From the NCBI RefSeq assembly GCF_001678675.1, contig NZ_LZRN01000006.1:99412-163411 (forward strand): a stretch of DNA of 64,000 bases, written 5' to 3'. Positions 9,785-18,450 of this stretch are shown in pieces. The position numbers were made by a program, and so were the translations under genes. Source of the DNA: Gelidibacter algens. Its GTDB lineage: Bacteria > Bacteroidota > Bacteroidia > Flavobacteriales > Flavobacteriaceae. The notes beneath the pieces were generated by a model that saw only the letters and a list, made by a program, of their open reading frames with translations, did no database searches and was not told the origin of the DNA. The stretch's first letter is position 1. Each line of letters opens with the position of its first letter.

Positions 9785-10924
9785 TTATTTAGTAAGGGCA
9801 CATTCTTTTAAAGTTCGAACATAGATGGCTTCATATTGTGGTACGACATTGGTGATCGCAAATTTTGCTGCTTCTTTGGTGGCATTCAACTTAAATGTTT
9901 GCAGTCGGTCTTCATCGCTCAAAATATGAATAGCATTTTTTGACATGTCCTCAACATCACTCACATTGCTTAAAAATCCGGAGACACCTTCGATGTTGAC
10001 TTCAGGAATTCCCCCAGTATTACTAGAAATAACTGGTACTCCTGACGCCATTGCTTCTAATGCTGCCAAACCAAAACTTTCGGTTTGCGAAGGCAATAGA
10101 AACAAATCGCTAAAGCATAATATTTTATCAATTTCATTACTGTTTCCAAAAAAGACCACTTTATCTTCAATCCCCAATTTTTCACAAAGACGCTCAGCTT
10201 CCAATTTTTCAGGGCCTTCCCCTACCATCATTAATTTTGCGGGCATCGCTTTCTGAATGTTATAGAATATCTTGATGACATCAGGAATTTGTTTCACTTT
10301 ACGGAAATTACTGATATGGGTGATGATCTTTTCATTATCCTCTGCCATAATACCTCTTTGGCAATCAGTAAATTGTGTTTTATGTCTGCTAAAATCTATA
10401 AAATTGGGAATGACATCAATATCTTTCTTAATATCGAATAAACGTAGGGTGTCGTCTTTCAAACTTTGGGAAACTGAAGTGACGGCATCAGATTTGTTGA
10501 TGCTAAACGTGACCGCTGGTTTATAGAACGGGTGGCTTCCTACCAGAGTAATATCTGTGCCGTGGAGTGTGGTTACAATAGGAACATAAATGCCCTCTTC
10601 CTGCAACATTTTTTTGGCCATATAGGCCGCGTACGCATGTGGTATGGCATAATGGACGTGCAAAATTTCTATGCCGTGCAATTTGACCATATCTACCAAC
10701 TTGCTGGACAGCGCCAGCTCATAGGGTTGGTATAAGAACAAGGGATATTCAGGAACAGTAACCTCATGATAATGGACATGTTCTCCCAACAAATCCAATC
10801 TTACAGGTTGGCTATAGGTTATAAAATGAATTTCATGACCACGTTTGGACAGCGCAAGACCCAACTCTGTTGCCACCACACCACTACCGCCAAAGGTTGG
10901 GTAACATACAATTCCTATTTTCAT
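9785..10924 (-). CDS. bshA: N-acetyl-alpha-D-glucosaminyl L-malate synthase (bacillithiol step 1)
   Basis: A 379-residue GT4 glycosyltransferase. The start MKIGIVCYPTFGGSGVVATE and the segment VHYAIPHAYAAY are characteristic of BshA. The donor-site motif FLLPSQTESFGLAALEAMA (with the E-x7-E pattern) and ASGVPVISSNTGGIPEV complete the GT-B fold. BshA transfers GlcNAc from UDP-GlcNAc to L-malate, the first step to bacillithiol, the low-molecular-weight thiol of Firmicutes and Bacteroidota. The bshB and bshC genes are not in this window. Confidence 0.93.
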   Translation of the reverse strand: MKIGIVCYPTFGGSGVVATELGLALSKRGHEIHFITYSQPVRLDLLGEHVHYHEVTVPEYPLFLYQPYELALSSKLVDMVKLHGIEILHVHYAIPHAYAAYMAKKMLQEEGIYVPIVTTLHGTDITLVGSHPFYKPAVTFSINKSDAVTSVSQSLKDDTLRLFDIKKDIDVIPNFIDFSRHKTQFTDCQRGIMAEDNEKIITHISNFRKVKQIPDVIKIFYNIQKAMPAKLMMVGEGPEKLEAERLCEKLGIEDKVVFFGNSNEIDKILCFSDLFLLPSQTESFGLAALEAMASGVPVISSNTGGIPEVNIEGVSGFLSNVSDVEDMSKNAIHILSDEDRLQTFKLNATKEAAKFAITNVVPQYEAIYVRTLKECALTK

Positions 10925-11058
10925 GTTTTAGTTTTTAATTGAAATACCTAAATGCACTTAGGGTTCGGGTTTATAAATTTATAAAATTTAAAATTAAAGT
11001 TTTTTAACCTTTTAAGAGTGTGGCTGCATACTTTACGTACTTACAACTTGTCCTCAGT

Positions 11059-13974
11059 TTAATCAATGATTGCTTCGTAGATCAATCTCTGAATTTCAGT
11101 TCTGATCCCTTCTTTGAGCAAAATATTATTATTGGCGGTTGGATAGGTTCTGTTTGACAAAAATACATATATAATTTCCTCATCAGGATCAGCCCAAGCA
11201 TAAGTACCTGTAAAACCGGAGTGCCCAAAGCTAGATAAAGAGACACATCCACAGGTGGGTCCCGCCGTTCCCAATTGCGGTTTGTCAAATCCAACGCCAC
11301 GTCTTACCCCATCTTCACAGTAATAGCAGGTGTTAAATTTATCAATCGTTTCTGTTTTCAAATACCGTTTACCACCATAAAACCCTTTTTGAAGGTACAT
11401 CTGCATAATTTTGGCAACATCGTTACTATTGCTAAATATCCCGGCATGTCCGCCTACGCCATTTTGCATTGCCGCACCCATATCATGCACATAGCCCTGA
11501 ATGGTTTGGTATCTGTAATAATCATCTTCCTCACTAGGCACCAATTGTGAATTACTAAATTTTGAAGCGGGATTATACGTGGTATGGTTGGCACCCATAG
11601 GTTGGTAAAAATGTTCTTGCACCAACTCATCCAATCCTTTATTATAATAACGTTCAATGTATTTTTTCAGAATAAAATAAGGGAAGTCGCTATACCTGTA
11701 ACTCAAACTTGGTAATAAATCAGTATCCCTTATTATTTTTTGGATGGTGTCAGGATAATCGTGTCTTAAATACATCTCCTCTGCTACCTTAACGTTGAAC
11801 ATCGGACTGGACTTTCTTCTGTAAAACTTAGGATCTGGTTTTTTGTTGGCATCAAGAGTAGCTGTGTAAAAAGGGATCCAAGGTTTCAATCGCGCATAAT
11901 GTGATAACATTTGTTTTAAAGTGATATTTTTTTTGTTGGAGTCTCTATACTCAGGTAAAATTTGAGACAGCTTTGTTTCTGTAGAGACAATGCCTTTCCC
12001 TTCCAGTTCCATCAGTAACGGTAAAGTTGCCAGAATCTTTGTCAGCGAAGCTACGTCATACATATCATCTAAATCCACCATTTCATTGCCGTCATAGGTG
12101 TGTTTGCCAAACGCTTTGTTATAGATGACCTTGCCTTTTCGTGCCACCAAGATTTGTAACCCTGGTGCTGCTTTATGAGCAATAGTAATATTGGCCATAG
12201 AGTCCAATTTTTTCAATTTTTCTGAACTCATCCCTACCGATTCCGGAAGTCCATAACTTAATGACTGTAAGCTATTATATATATACCCGACACCAACCTT
12301 AAAATGTTCAGCGGTCGAAACGGGTAATGTGCCTTTTGCAGGAATGGCTCCAAAGATAAGTTGGGCCGATTTGCGCATGGAAATTTCACTGTTTTGATAG
12401 CTCACCACGATGCCCTCAATATTTTCTATAGAATGTAAGTCGATAAGCGCATAAGGACTTGCAAAAACATCTAGAATAACCGTGTTGGTGCGTGCCATTT
12501 CATAAAGCCAAATCATTTCCTTATCTGAAAATTGATAGGGTTTCCATGGATTGACGTTCGACTTATGAAGGCCCACAATCACTGTATTGTAATTTTGAAG
12601 TTTGGTCAGCAGCTCATCTAACTTATCAGCTTTAATGTGATGGACCTTGGTATATTTTCTCAATTCCTCAAGATAGGCGGAGTTATCAAGAGAATCACCC
12701 AGTTCTACATAGGCTATTTCTTTTGTTGCCAAATGTCTTAAAGGCAGAATTTCCTTCTGGTTACGCACCACTGTAATGGCATTTTCAATAAGTTTTTCGT
12801 AAAGCAAATCATCTTTCAATCGGTTGAGATCTTCTACCAAATTTGCAGTCCCTATAGGTATGTAATCCTGAAGGCCCACTTTGTATTTGGCCATTAGTAT
12901 TTTTTTGACAGAATGTGCCAATCGTTCTTCAGTATAAACATTGTTTACATAAGCGTCCACCATTTTATCAATGGCGATAGGCACGTTTTCAGAAATTAAA
13001 AGTACATCATTGCCCGCCAGAAAAGCCGCAAGATCAATATCTCCAGGTGTACTGAAATTAGACACCCCTTTCATTTCTAGGGCATCAGTGAAAATAAGTC
13101 CTTCAAATTGTAAGCGCTCCTTTAAGATATCTGTAACAATATGTTTTGATAAAGAGGAAGGTGTTCCTTCTATAGGCTCTAAACTCGGTACGTTTAAATG
13201 GGCCACCATAACACTGGATAAGCCTTCACTGATCAGTTTTTTATAGGGGTAGAGTTCAATGGAGTCGATCCGTCTTTCATTAAAATTAATGGTAGGCAGT
13301 GTTTTATGACTATCTGTATCTGTATCTCCATGACCAGGAAAATGTTTGGCGTTTGCCAGCACTCCGGCACCCTGCATTCCTTTCATAAATGCCAAGGCTT
13401 TGGCGGTCACATTGTCTCTATCTTCTCCAAAAGAGCGGTTTCCGATAATTGGATTTTTAGGATTGGTATTAATGTCTACAGCTGGCGCAAAATTAAAATG
13501 AACACCAATACGCTTGCAATGTTCCCCAAGTTGATGGCCCATTTGCTCTATCAGAGTGTTATCTTTAATTGCGCCAAGTGTCATATTATATGGAAACGCA
13601 TAAGTAGAATCCAAACGCATGCTCAGGCCCCACTCGGCATCCATACCTATCAACAGAGGCACTTTGGAAATGGCTTGGTATTGGTTGTTTAGTTTTGCTT
13701 GTTTAACAGGACCACCTTTAGAATAAATGAGCCCTCCAATGTGATAATCATTAATAAGCTTGGCAATCTCAGTTTCATTAGATTTGCTGTTGTTGGACAG
13801 TGCCCTAGCCATAAACAATTGCCCTATACGCTGACGAAGATTCAACCCGTCATAAATGCTATCCACCCATTTTTGTTGTGCCACTGCATCTGTTGTTGCT
13901 AATGGATTTTTAGAGTTCTGGGCTGAACTCGGAAAAATATAGAAACAAAAAATGAGGGAGAATATAAAGCGCAT
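11059..13974 (-). CDS. GH3 beta-N-acetylglucosaminidase (NagZ-like) fused to class C beta-lactamase-type serine hydrolase
   Basis: A 971-residue secreted fusion with a signal peptide (MRFIFSLIFCFYIFPSSAQ). Residues about 35-390 form a GH3 catalytic domain with the NagZ-specific loop KHFPGHGDTDTDSH (near 209-222), whose Asp-His pair acts as acid/base, and the nucleophile region GLIFTDALEMKGV. Residues about 400-570 are the GH3 C-terminal domain. Residues about 590-970 form a serine beta-lactamase/esterase fold with SLTK (near 640), a YSD in the position of YxN, and HSGFTG for the third motif. The fusion is recurrent in Bacteroidota and points to periplasmic peptidoglycan turnover: one domain cuts GlcNAc, the other a peptide or ester. 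It is monocistronic. Confidence 0.9.
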   Translation of the reverse strand: MRFIFSLIFCFYIFPSSAQNSKNPLATTDAVAQQKWVDSIYDGLNLRQRIGQLFMARALSNNSKSNETEIAKLINDYHIGGLIYSKGGPVKQAKLNNQYQAISKVPLLIGMDAEWGLSMRLDSTYAFPYNMTLGAIKDNTLIEQMGHQLGEHCKRIGVHFNFAPAVDINTNPKNPIIGNRSFGEDRDNVTAKALAFMKGMQGAGVLANAKHFPGHGDTDTDSHKTLPTINFNERRIDSIELYPYKKLISEGLSSVMVAHLNVPSLEPIEGTPSSLSKHIVTDILKERLQFEGLIFTDALEMKGVSNFSTPGDIDLAAFLAGNDVLLISENVPIAIDKMVDAYVNNVYTEERLAHSVKKILMAKYKVGLQDYIPIGTANLVEDLNRLKDDLLYEKLIENAITVVRNQKEILPLRHLATKEIAYVELGDSLDNSAYLEELRKYTKVHHIKADKLDELLTKLQNYNTVIVGLHKSNVNPWKPYQFSDKEMIWLYEMARTNTVILDVFASPYALIDLHSIENIEGIVVSYQNSEISMRKSAQLIFGAIPAKGTLPVSTAEHFKVGVGYIYNSLQSLSYGLPESVGMSSEKLKKLDSMANITIAHKAAPGLQILVARKGKVIYNKAFGKHTYDGNEMVDLDDMYDVASLTKILATLPLLMELEGKGIVSTETKLSQILPEYRDSNKKNITLKQMLSHYARLKPWIPFYTATLDANKKPDPKFYRRKSSPMFNVKVAEEMYLRHDYPDTIQKIIRDTDLLPSLSYRYSDFPYFILKKYIERYYNKGLDELVQEHFYQPMGANHTTYNPASKFSNSQLVPSEEDDYYRYQTIQGYVHDMGAAMQNGVGGHAGIFSNSNDVAKIMQMYLQKGFYGGKRYLKTETIDKFNTCYYCEDGVRRGVGFDKPQLGTAGPTCGCVSLSSFGHSGFTGTYAWADPDEEIIYVFLSNRTYPTANNNILLKEGIRTEIQRLIYEAIID

Positions 13975-14035
13975 ATAGATTAGGTATTTTAAGCTAAGTA
14001 ATCAATTTAGATACGGTGGCAAAGTACCACTTTTA

Positions 14036-14077
14036 CTCGTAAGCCTATAAAATTTTAAGATAGTTTTATAACGAGCC
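14036..14077. repeat. imperfect inverted repeat upstream of the GH3 fusion gene
   Basis: CTCGT...TATAAAA is mirrored by TTTTATA-ACGAG with an 11-base spacer. It lies in the roughly 215-base gap between the GH3 fusion gene and the next minus-strand gene. It could be a weak terminator for the upstream gene or part of the GH3 promoter region. The evidence is only the dyad. Confidence 0.3.
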
Positions 14078-14188
14078 TCAGCAATTAAATAGCTTGAAAT
14101 TTTAGACAGTATTTTGTAGAAAAAAATTGGTATTCAATGCTTTAAGAGAATAGAATTCAAAAAAGATACCTCGTAAGAGATGAATAGT

Positions 14189-14674
14189 TTAATTTAAGAA
14201 ACGATTGTGCCAACTTTCACTTGCAGGGACTTCCCAATTCTCATTAAATTCTGCAATGTTGATGACCAAATTATTGAAAACAATGGTGTTTTTTGAAACT
14301 GCCTTTTCCTTCGCCATTTTTTTGAAATCCAATAGTGTTTTATAGGCAATGAAATCCCCCTGTTTGTAAGACACATTCATCTTGTCCATAAGGTCTACAT
14401 TGTAATCTTTTTCCAATTGCTGAACAAAATGCACCGAAGCATCAATGCTGCAACCCGTGGCCTTGTTTAAGTTTTGATTTAAAGCAAAAACGATAAACCG
14501 CTTGTACTTGATAAGATATCCAGACCGTAAATCACTACCATGTGCGGTCCAGTTTGTAATAAAGGTATCTATTTTAGATTCTAACTCTACAATCTCTTCA
14601 TCTGTAAATGAACGATTGGCTTGATAGATCCAAACTCTAGATTCTTCAGGTAAGGTATTAAAATCGACTAGCAT
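14189..14674 (-). CDS. conserved Bacteroidota protein (often named 'ABC transporter ATPase', no ATPase motif)
   Basis: 161 residues starting MLVDFNTLPEESRVWIYQANR. The family is widespread in flavobacteria and commonly inherits the label ABC transporter ATPase, but no Walker A, Walker B or LSGGQ motif is present and it is too short. Visible features: a helical N-terminal half, WTAHGSDLRSGY, and a conserved central Cys in ATGCSIDASVHFVQQLE. It follows the PH-domain pair on the same strand by 33 bases, suggesting one transcript with the 14.7-21 kb block. I do not assign a function. Confidence 0.8.
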   Translation of the reverse strand: MLVDFNTLPEESRVWIYQANRSFTDEEIVELESKIDTFITNWTAHGSDLRSGYLIKYKRFIVFALNQNLNKATGCSIDASVHFVQQLEKDYNVDLMDKMNVSYKQGDFIAYKTLLDFKKMAKEKAVSKNTIVFNNLVINIAEFNENWEVPASESWHNRFLN

Positions 14675-14707
14675 ATTTTTGTTTTTTCTGACTACAAAAG
14701 TACACTT

Positions 14708-16216
14708 TTACATCCAATTCTTATCTTGGGATTCAATCTTAAATAACAGATAATCATAGATGGATCTGGCGTCATGTTCTTTAATGTATGGAATTTTAAC
14801 CTGCTCTGATGCCGTAGCGATGTAAACGGACGCGATATTTTTTTGTTTCTGAAAAATGCTCTGTTTCAACTCTACTGATTGAATTTTGTGGAGTTCGCTG
14901 ATATTCCGTAACCGATCAATAAATCCGCTAGTGATGGTGAGATAGGTATCGGTAATTTGGTAGCTGGCCTTTTTATAGGTGTAATGGACAAATAAAACTA
15001 TCCACGTTATACTAATGAAATTAATGAGCCAAAAGTAGGCTCCAAATACAAAAAAAGCAGGAATATTAACCAGAGCGCCAATACCAATGGAGCGCCACAT
15101 TAGCAAACGTTTGTAATACCTATCGGGTTTTTGGTACACTCCTTCATCATTATAATCCTTAAAAAATTTTTGGACCAAGTGAGAAACCTGATCTTTTTCT
15201 AGAGCTACAATCTTAAAGTTTTTCTGTTGTTTTTTATTGACCATCGCCTGTTTGATGGACAGGGTGTGCAACCCCAAATACCTTTTAAGGCGGTTGGTTT
15301 TAATGACTAGATTTTGGATCTTTGCTGGTGTTAAAGTCAATGACACTTTGTTAAACAGCCCTTTATTGATCTCAATGGTGTCTTCATTTTCAATCACTTC
15401 CAGATTATAATTAGAAACAAATGTTTTGATCACCGAAAACAGCATCGAAATAAGGATAGCAAGAGCGACAATGAGCAGGTTGGCCAAAATAAAATTGAGG
15501 ATATTGCCAGTTTCAAACTCTACAGAAGATTCTAGTCGATCTTCAAGATTGAGATCTTGAACGTATTTGCCAAATTCACTATACAATCCAAATACAAAGG
15601 AAACGATGATCAAAAAACTTTGGATATGACTTTGTGACAGGCCTTCCAATAACAAGCGTTTCACTGAAGCCTTAAAAAACACGGTGGTCTGCATTTGTTT
15701 TTCATCAAGTTCCAAATCAACAAGGTGATTCTTACTGAACAATTGCTGTTTGAGATCAAGAGCAGTTTCACGATCAAGAGCATTGATTTCAATTTCAGCC
15801 TTGTCATCTCCTGCGGTTTCGATGTTTAGCGAAACGACATTGATAAGTTGCTGAATAAAATTTTGCTTAACGTAGACATTCTGGATCTTTGACTTCGGAA
15901 TGATTGTGGTGTCCTTATTTATGATACCTGTGGATAAGTGAAACTCATCTGTATCCAAATAAAATTTAAAATTTCGAAATTTGAGAATCGCTAACACCAG
16001 AATCACTATAAAAATACTCAGAATGATAAGTGTGATGTGTGTGGTGGATAAAAATGCAAGTGATTTATTTTTAGATATCGATAGCCCATACACCAAAAAA
16101 AGGCCAAAGAAATTCCTGATAAACTTGTACGAATTGAGTGCGAAGATAACGAGAATCCCTTTTGACGATTGCCGTGTTGGCTTTGAAAAATCAGTTAGTT
16201 CCATTGACCTTTCCAC
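14708..16216 (-). CDS. PH-domain membrane protein, YdbT-like
   Basis: 502 residues with three bPH2 repeats (about 50-150, 250-340 and 405-490), each near paired transmembrane helices. The repeats share the pattern LTLTPAKIQNLVIKTN and ITSGFIDRLRNISELHKIQS, typical of bacterial PH-like domains of the YdbT family. It is an inner-membrane protein of unknown role. In Bacillus, YdbS/YdbT provide resistance to membrane-active bacteriocins of heterologous origin. It overlaps the partner gene (16191-16712) by 26 bases, a strong sign of translational coupling. Confidence 0.82.
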   Translation of the reverse strand: MERSMELTDFSKPTRQSSKGILVIFALNSYKFIRNFFGLFLVYGLSISKNKSLAFLSTTHITLIILSIFIVILVLAILKFRNFKFYLDTDEFHLSTGIINKDTTIIPKSKIQNVYVKQNFIQQLINVVSLNIETAGDDKAEIEINALDRETALDLKQQLFSKNHLVDLELDEKQMQTTVFFKASVKRLLLEGLSQSHIQSFLIIVSFVFGLYSEFGKYVQDLNLEDRLESSVEFETGNILNFILANLLIVALAILISMLFSVIKTFVSNYNLEVIENEDTIEINKGLFNKVSLTLTPAKIQNLVIKTNRLKRYLGLHTLSIKQAMVNKKQQKNFKIVALEKDQVSHLVQKFFKDYNDEGVYQKPDRYYKRLLMWRSIGIGALVNIPAFFVFGAYFWLINFISITWIVLFVHYTYKKASYQITDTYLTITSGFIDRLRNISELHKIQSVELKQSIFQKQKNIASVYIATASEQVKIPYIKEHDARSIYDYLLFKIESQDKNWM

Positions 16217-16712
16217 TTAAAAAGTCATTGATTTGCTTTGCCTCATCGTAGTTTAAACCATCAATGCTCAAATCAATTCCAGATTCTCCTGCGGTAAAAA
16301 TCTTCAGGGTCGCCAGGTTAAATTTTCGAGCTAACCAACTTCTGGAAATCTCTAAATGCTGGATCCGTGAAATTGGCACCGCAGAAATTGAATTCACCAA
16401 TAAGCCTTTTGAATAAATAACATCCTGCTCTCTAATGGCATATTTGCGCTTTTTAAAGGCTAATACAGTGATGACGACATCAATTATGCAAACTAACACA
16501 ACACCCCATAGGACATACCAGAATACCAAATGGAAATTTACAGCTTCGACCATAAATTTGGCAATGATCAATGCTGAAAACAGAAGGCTATAGAATAAGC
16601 TTCTGTTAAGAACAATAATTTTAAGATATCGTTTTGAAATAGGTTTAAAGACTATATCATCAATGGTGGGCAAAGTCTCTAAGTCAATTTGCTGATTGGT
16701 GAACATAGGCAC
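16191..16712 (-). CDS. PH-domain membrane protein, YdbS-like
   Basis: 173 residues: two transmembrane helices (about 36-55 and 60-82), then one bPH2 domain with YSKGLLVNSISAVPISRIQH and a conserved LKIFTAGESGIDLSIDGL strand pair. This is the small partner of the YdbT-like protein encoded immediately downstream, with overlapping frames. The two likely form one membrane complex. Confidence 0.82.
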   Translation of the reverse strand: MPMFTNQQIDLETLPTIDDIVFKPISKRYLKIIVLNRSLFYSLLFSALIIAKFMVEAVNFHLVFWYVLWGVVLVCIIDVVITVLAFKKRKYAIREQDVIYSKGLLVNSISAVPISRIQHLEISRSWLARKFNLATLKIFTAGESGIDLSIDGLNYDEAKQINDFLSGKVNGTN

Positions 16713-16737
16713 TTTGAGTGTTTTTTTTAAAGGCGTA

Positions 16738-16935
16738 TTATTTTTTGTTGTGTTTCTTTAAATTTCTATAGGTTAAAAACCCATACATAACTACGGCAAA
16801 CGGGAAATAAAATGCCAATCGTTGCCAACTAAATTCACGACCCAAGATATAGTCAACAAATAATATCACGACACAAAATATAGTTCCACCAACAAGTGCT
16901 GCAACAATCACTCTCTTTTTACTGACTTCTGGCAT
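16738..16935 (-). CDS. small two-helix membrane protein
   Basis: 65 residues if it begins at the ATG ending at 16935 (MPEVSKKRVIVAA). A longer reading to 16953 would overlap the upstream Fe-S gene by 17 bases, and I prefer the internal start because it follows that gene's stop directly. Two hydrophobic helices (VIVAALVGGTIFCVVILFV and LAFYFPFAVVMYGFL) are separated by a short basic/aromatic loop, with a lysine-rich end. No known family is recognised, but its place inside a tight same-strand series supports a real gene. Confidence 0.65.
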   Translation of the reverse strand: MPEVSKKRVIVAALVGGTIFCVVILFVDYILGREFSWQRLAFYFPFAVVMYGFLTYRNLKKHNKK

Positions 16936-16936
16936 G

Positions 16937-17728
16937 TTATAGATCTTGTGCATTTGCTATCAACTCTGCAATATCCATGACGGCAATTTCAGATTCTTTA
17001 TCCTTGGCCTTAACACCATCCGTCATCATGGTATTGCAAAAAGGGCAGCCTGCAGCAATAATTTCAGGTTTCACGTCAATGGCTTGCTCAGTGCGTGCCA
17101 CATTTATTTCTTTATTACCAGGTTCAGCATCTTTAAACATTTGGGCACCACCGGCACCACAGCAGAGTCCGCGCGATTTGCAACTTTTCATTTCCACCAG
17201 CTCCGCATCCAATTTGCGGATAAGCTCTCTTGGTGCTTCATAAATATCATTGCCACGACCTAAATAACACGGGTCATGAAAAGTAATGCGCTTGCCTTTA
17301 AATTGACCGCCTTCAATGGTAAGGCGTCCTTCATCTAAAAGAGATTTAAGAAATTGGGTATGATGCATTACTTGGTAACTGCCACCAAGTCCTGGGTATT
17401 CATTTTTTATCGTATTGAAACAATGCGGACAGGCCGTAACGATTTTCTTAATTTCATAAGCATTAAGCACCTCAATGTTGGTGACGGCCTGCATTTGAAA
17501 AAGAAATTCATTGCCCGCGCGTTTGGCAGGATCTCCTGTACAGCTTTCTTCAGTCCCTAAAACAGCAAAATCGACATTGGCCCTATGTAGTAGCTTTACA
17601 AAAGCTTTGGTTACTTTCTTCGCTCTGTCATCAAAACTTCCCATGCAACCCACCCAAAAAAGTACTTCGGGTTGTTTTCCTTCTGCCAGATATTCTGCCA
17701 TCGTTGGCACTTTCAATGTGTTACTCAT
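16937..17728 (-). CDS. (Fe-S)-binding CCG-domain oxidoreductase subunit
   Basis: 263 residues with two cysteine-rich CCG domains (cysteine pattern Cx-n-CCG-x-n-CxxC). The first has EVLFWVGCMGSFDDR and ACPHCFNTIKNEYP. The second has HDPCYLGRGN, SRGLCCGAGGAQMF and AAGCPFCNTMM. This is the HdrB-type module that binds a noncubane 4Fe-4S cluster. Together with the membrane Fe-S protein encoded further upstream (18451-19773) it would form a GlpC/HdrDE-like electron-transfer unit, a pairing conserved in flavobacteria. The electron donor is unknown. Confidence 0.88.
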   Translation of the reverse strand: MSNTLKVPTMAEYLAEGKQPEVLFWVGCMGSFDDRAKKVTKAFVKLLHRANVDFAVLGTEESCTGDPAKRAGNEFLFQMQAVTNIEVLNAYEIKKIVTACPHCFNTIKNEYPGLGGSYQVMHHTQFLKSLLDEGRLTIEGGQFKGKRITFHDPCYLGRGNDIYEAPRELIRKLDAELVEMKSCKSRGLCCGAGGAQMFKDAEPGNKEINVARTEQAIDVKPEIIAAGCPFCNTMMTDGVKAKDKESEIAVMDIAELIANAQDL

Positions 17729-17786
17729 ATATAATGGTTTGAGGTTTGAGTTCTATAACTTGAAACTCAAACCTTTTTAAACGTTA

Positions 17787-18233
17787 TTAGTCGTGTTGAC
17801 CATCATCAAAAACCTGAATGGTCACATTTTTGTCTACAAGATCTGTGAACTTCCCTTTATAGCGTGTTGCTTTTACCAAATGGTTATCAATCCAGTGGTA
17901 ATTACCACCTCTTGGTTTGCCCATAAGCAGGGTGTGGTATTTGAAACCGTGTTTCTTTAACCACGTTTCTGTATACCCTCGATGCTCTTCCATACGAGAG
18001 GTAAAGAAACAGATCATATGGCCTTCTTTAAACCATTTATTACAGGTGATCAATGCATCTGGATAAACTTCTGCCGTGAGCATGCGTTCTGGTTCTTCAT
18101 TTGGGATGTCATCGCAAATGGTACCATCAATATCTATTAAGTAATTCTTAACGCCTTTAGGAAGCACAGGACTTACCTTTTCTCCTTTTTCTACTTTGTC
18201 ATGTAAAAACTTGTCTGCCTCTTCTCTTTTCAT
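17787..18233 (-). CDS. HAD-like protein of unknown substrate
   Basis: 148 residues with HAD motif I as YLIDIDGTICDD, a second acidic motif ICFFTSRMEEHRGYTETW in the position of HAD motif II (S/T), a Lys/Gly-Arg stretch (LLMGKPRGGNYHWID) and a final VFDDGQHD with paired Asp. The size fits a minimal cap-less phosphatase. The family is frequently named phosphoheptose isomerase in automatic annotation, without support from these motifs. It lies between the two Fe-S genes on the same strand, with gaps of about 60 and 217 bases. Confidence 0.75.
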   Translation of the reverse strand: MKREEADKFLHDKVEKGEKVSPVLPKGVKNYLIDIDGTICDDIPNEEPERMLTAEVYPDALITCNKWFKEGHMICFFTSRMEEHRGYTETWLKKHGFKYHTLLMGKPRGGNYHWIDNHLVKATRYKGKFTDLVDKNVTIQVFDDGQHD

Positions 18234-18450
18234 AAATTTTCACCCTTTTGAACGTCGGGATTTTTTTTATTAATTATACACTTGACTTAAAAAATTCAAG
18301 CTTAAAACTAATATTATTCTTTTAAATGACCCTTGATAGTGCCTTTATTATAATCTTTTTCAAGAATACGCAATAATTAAAGTCTTCTGTAACATTAAGT
18401 TCAATTATTGGATTGATTTTCAACACATCTTGAAAAGGCAATTTCGAAAC

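Noticed and set aside
14189..14674. ABC transporter ATPase function for the 161-aa protein
   Set aside because: No Walker or signature motif and too short. The name is inherited annotation.
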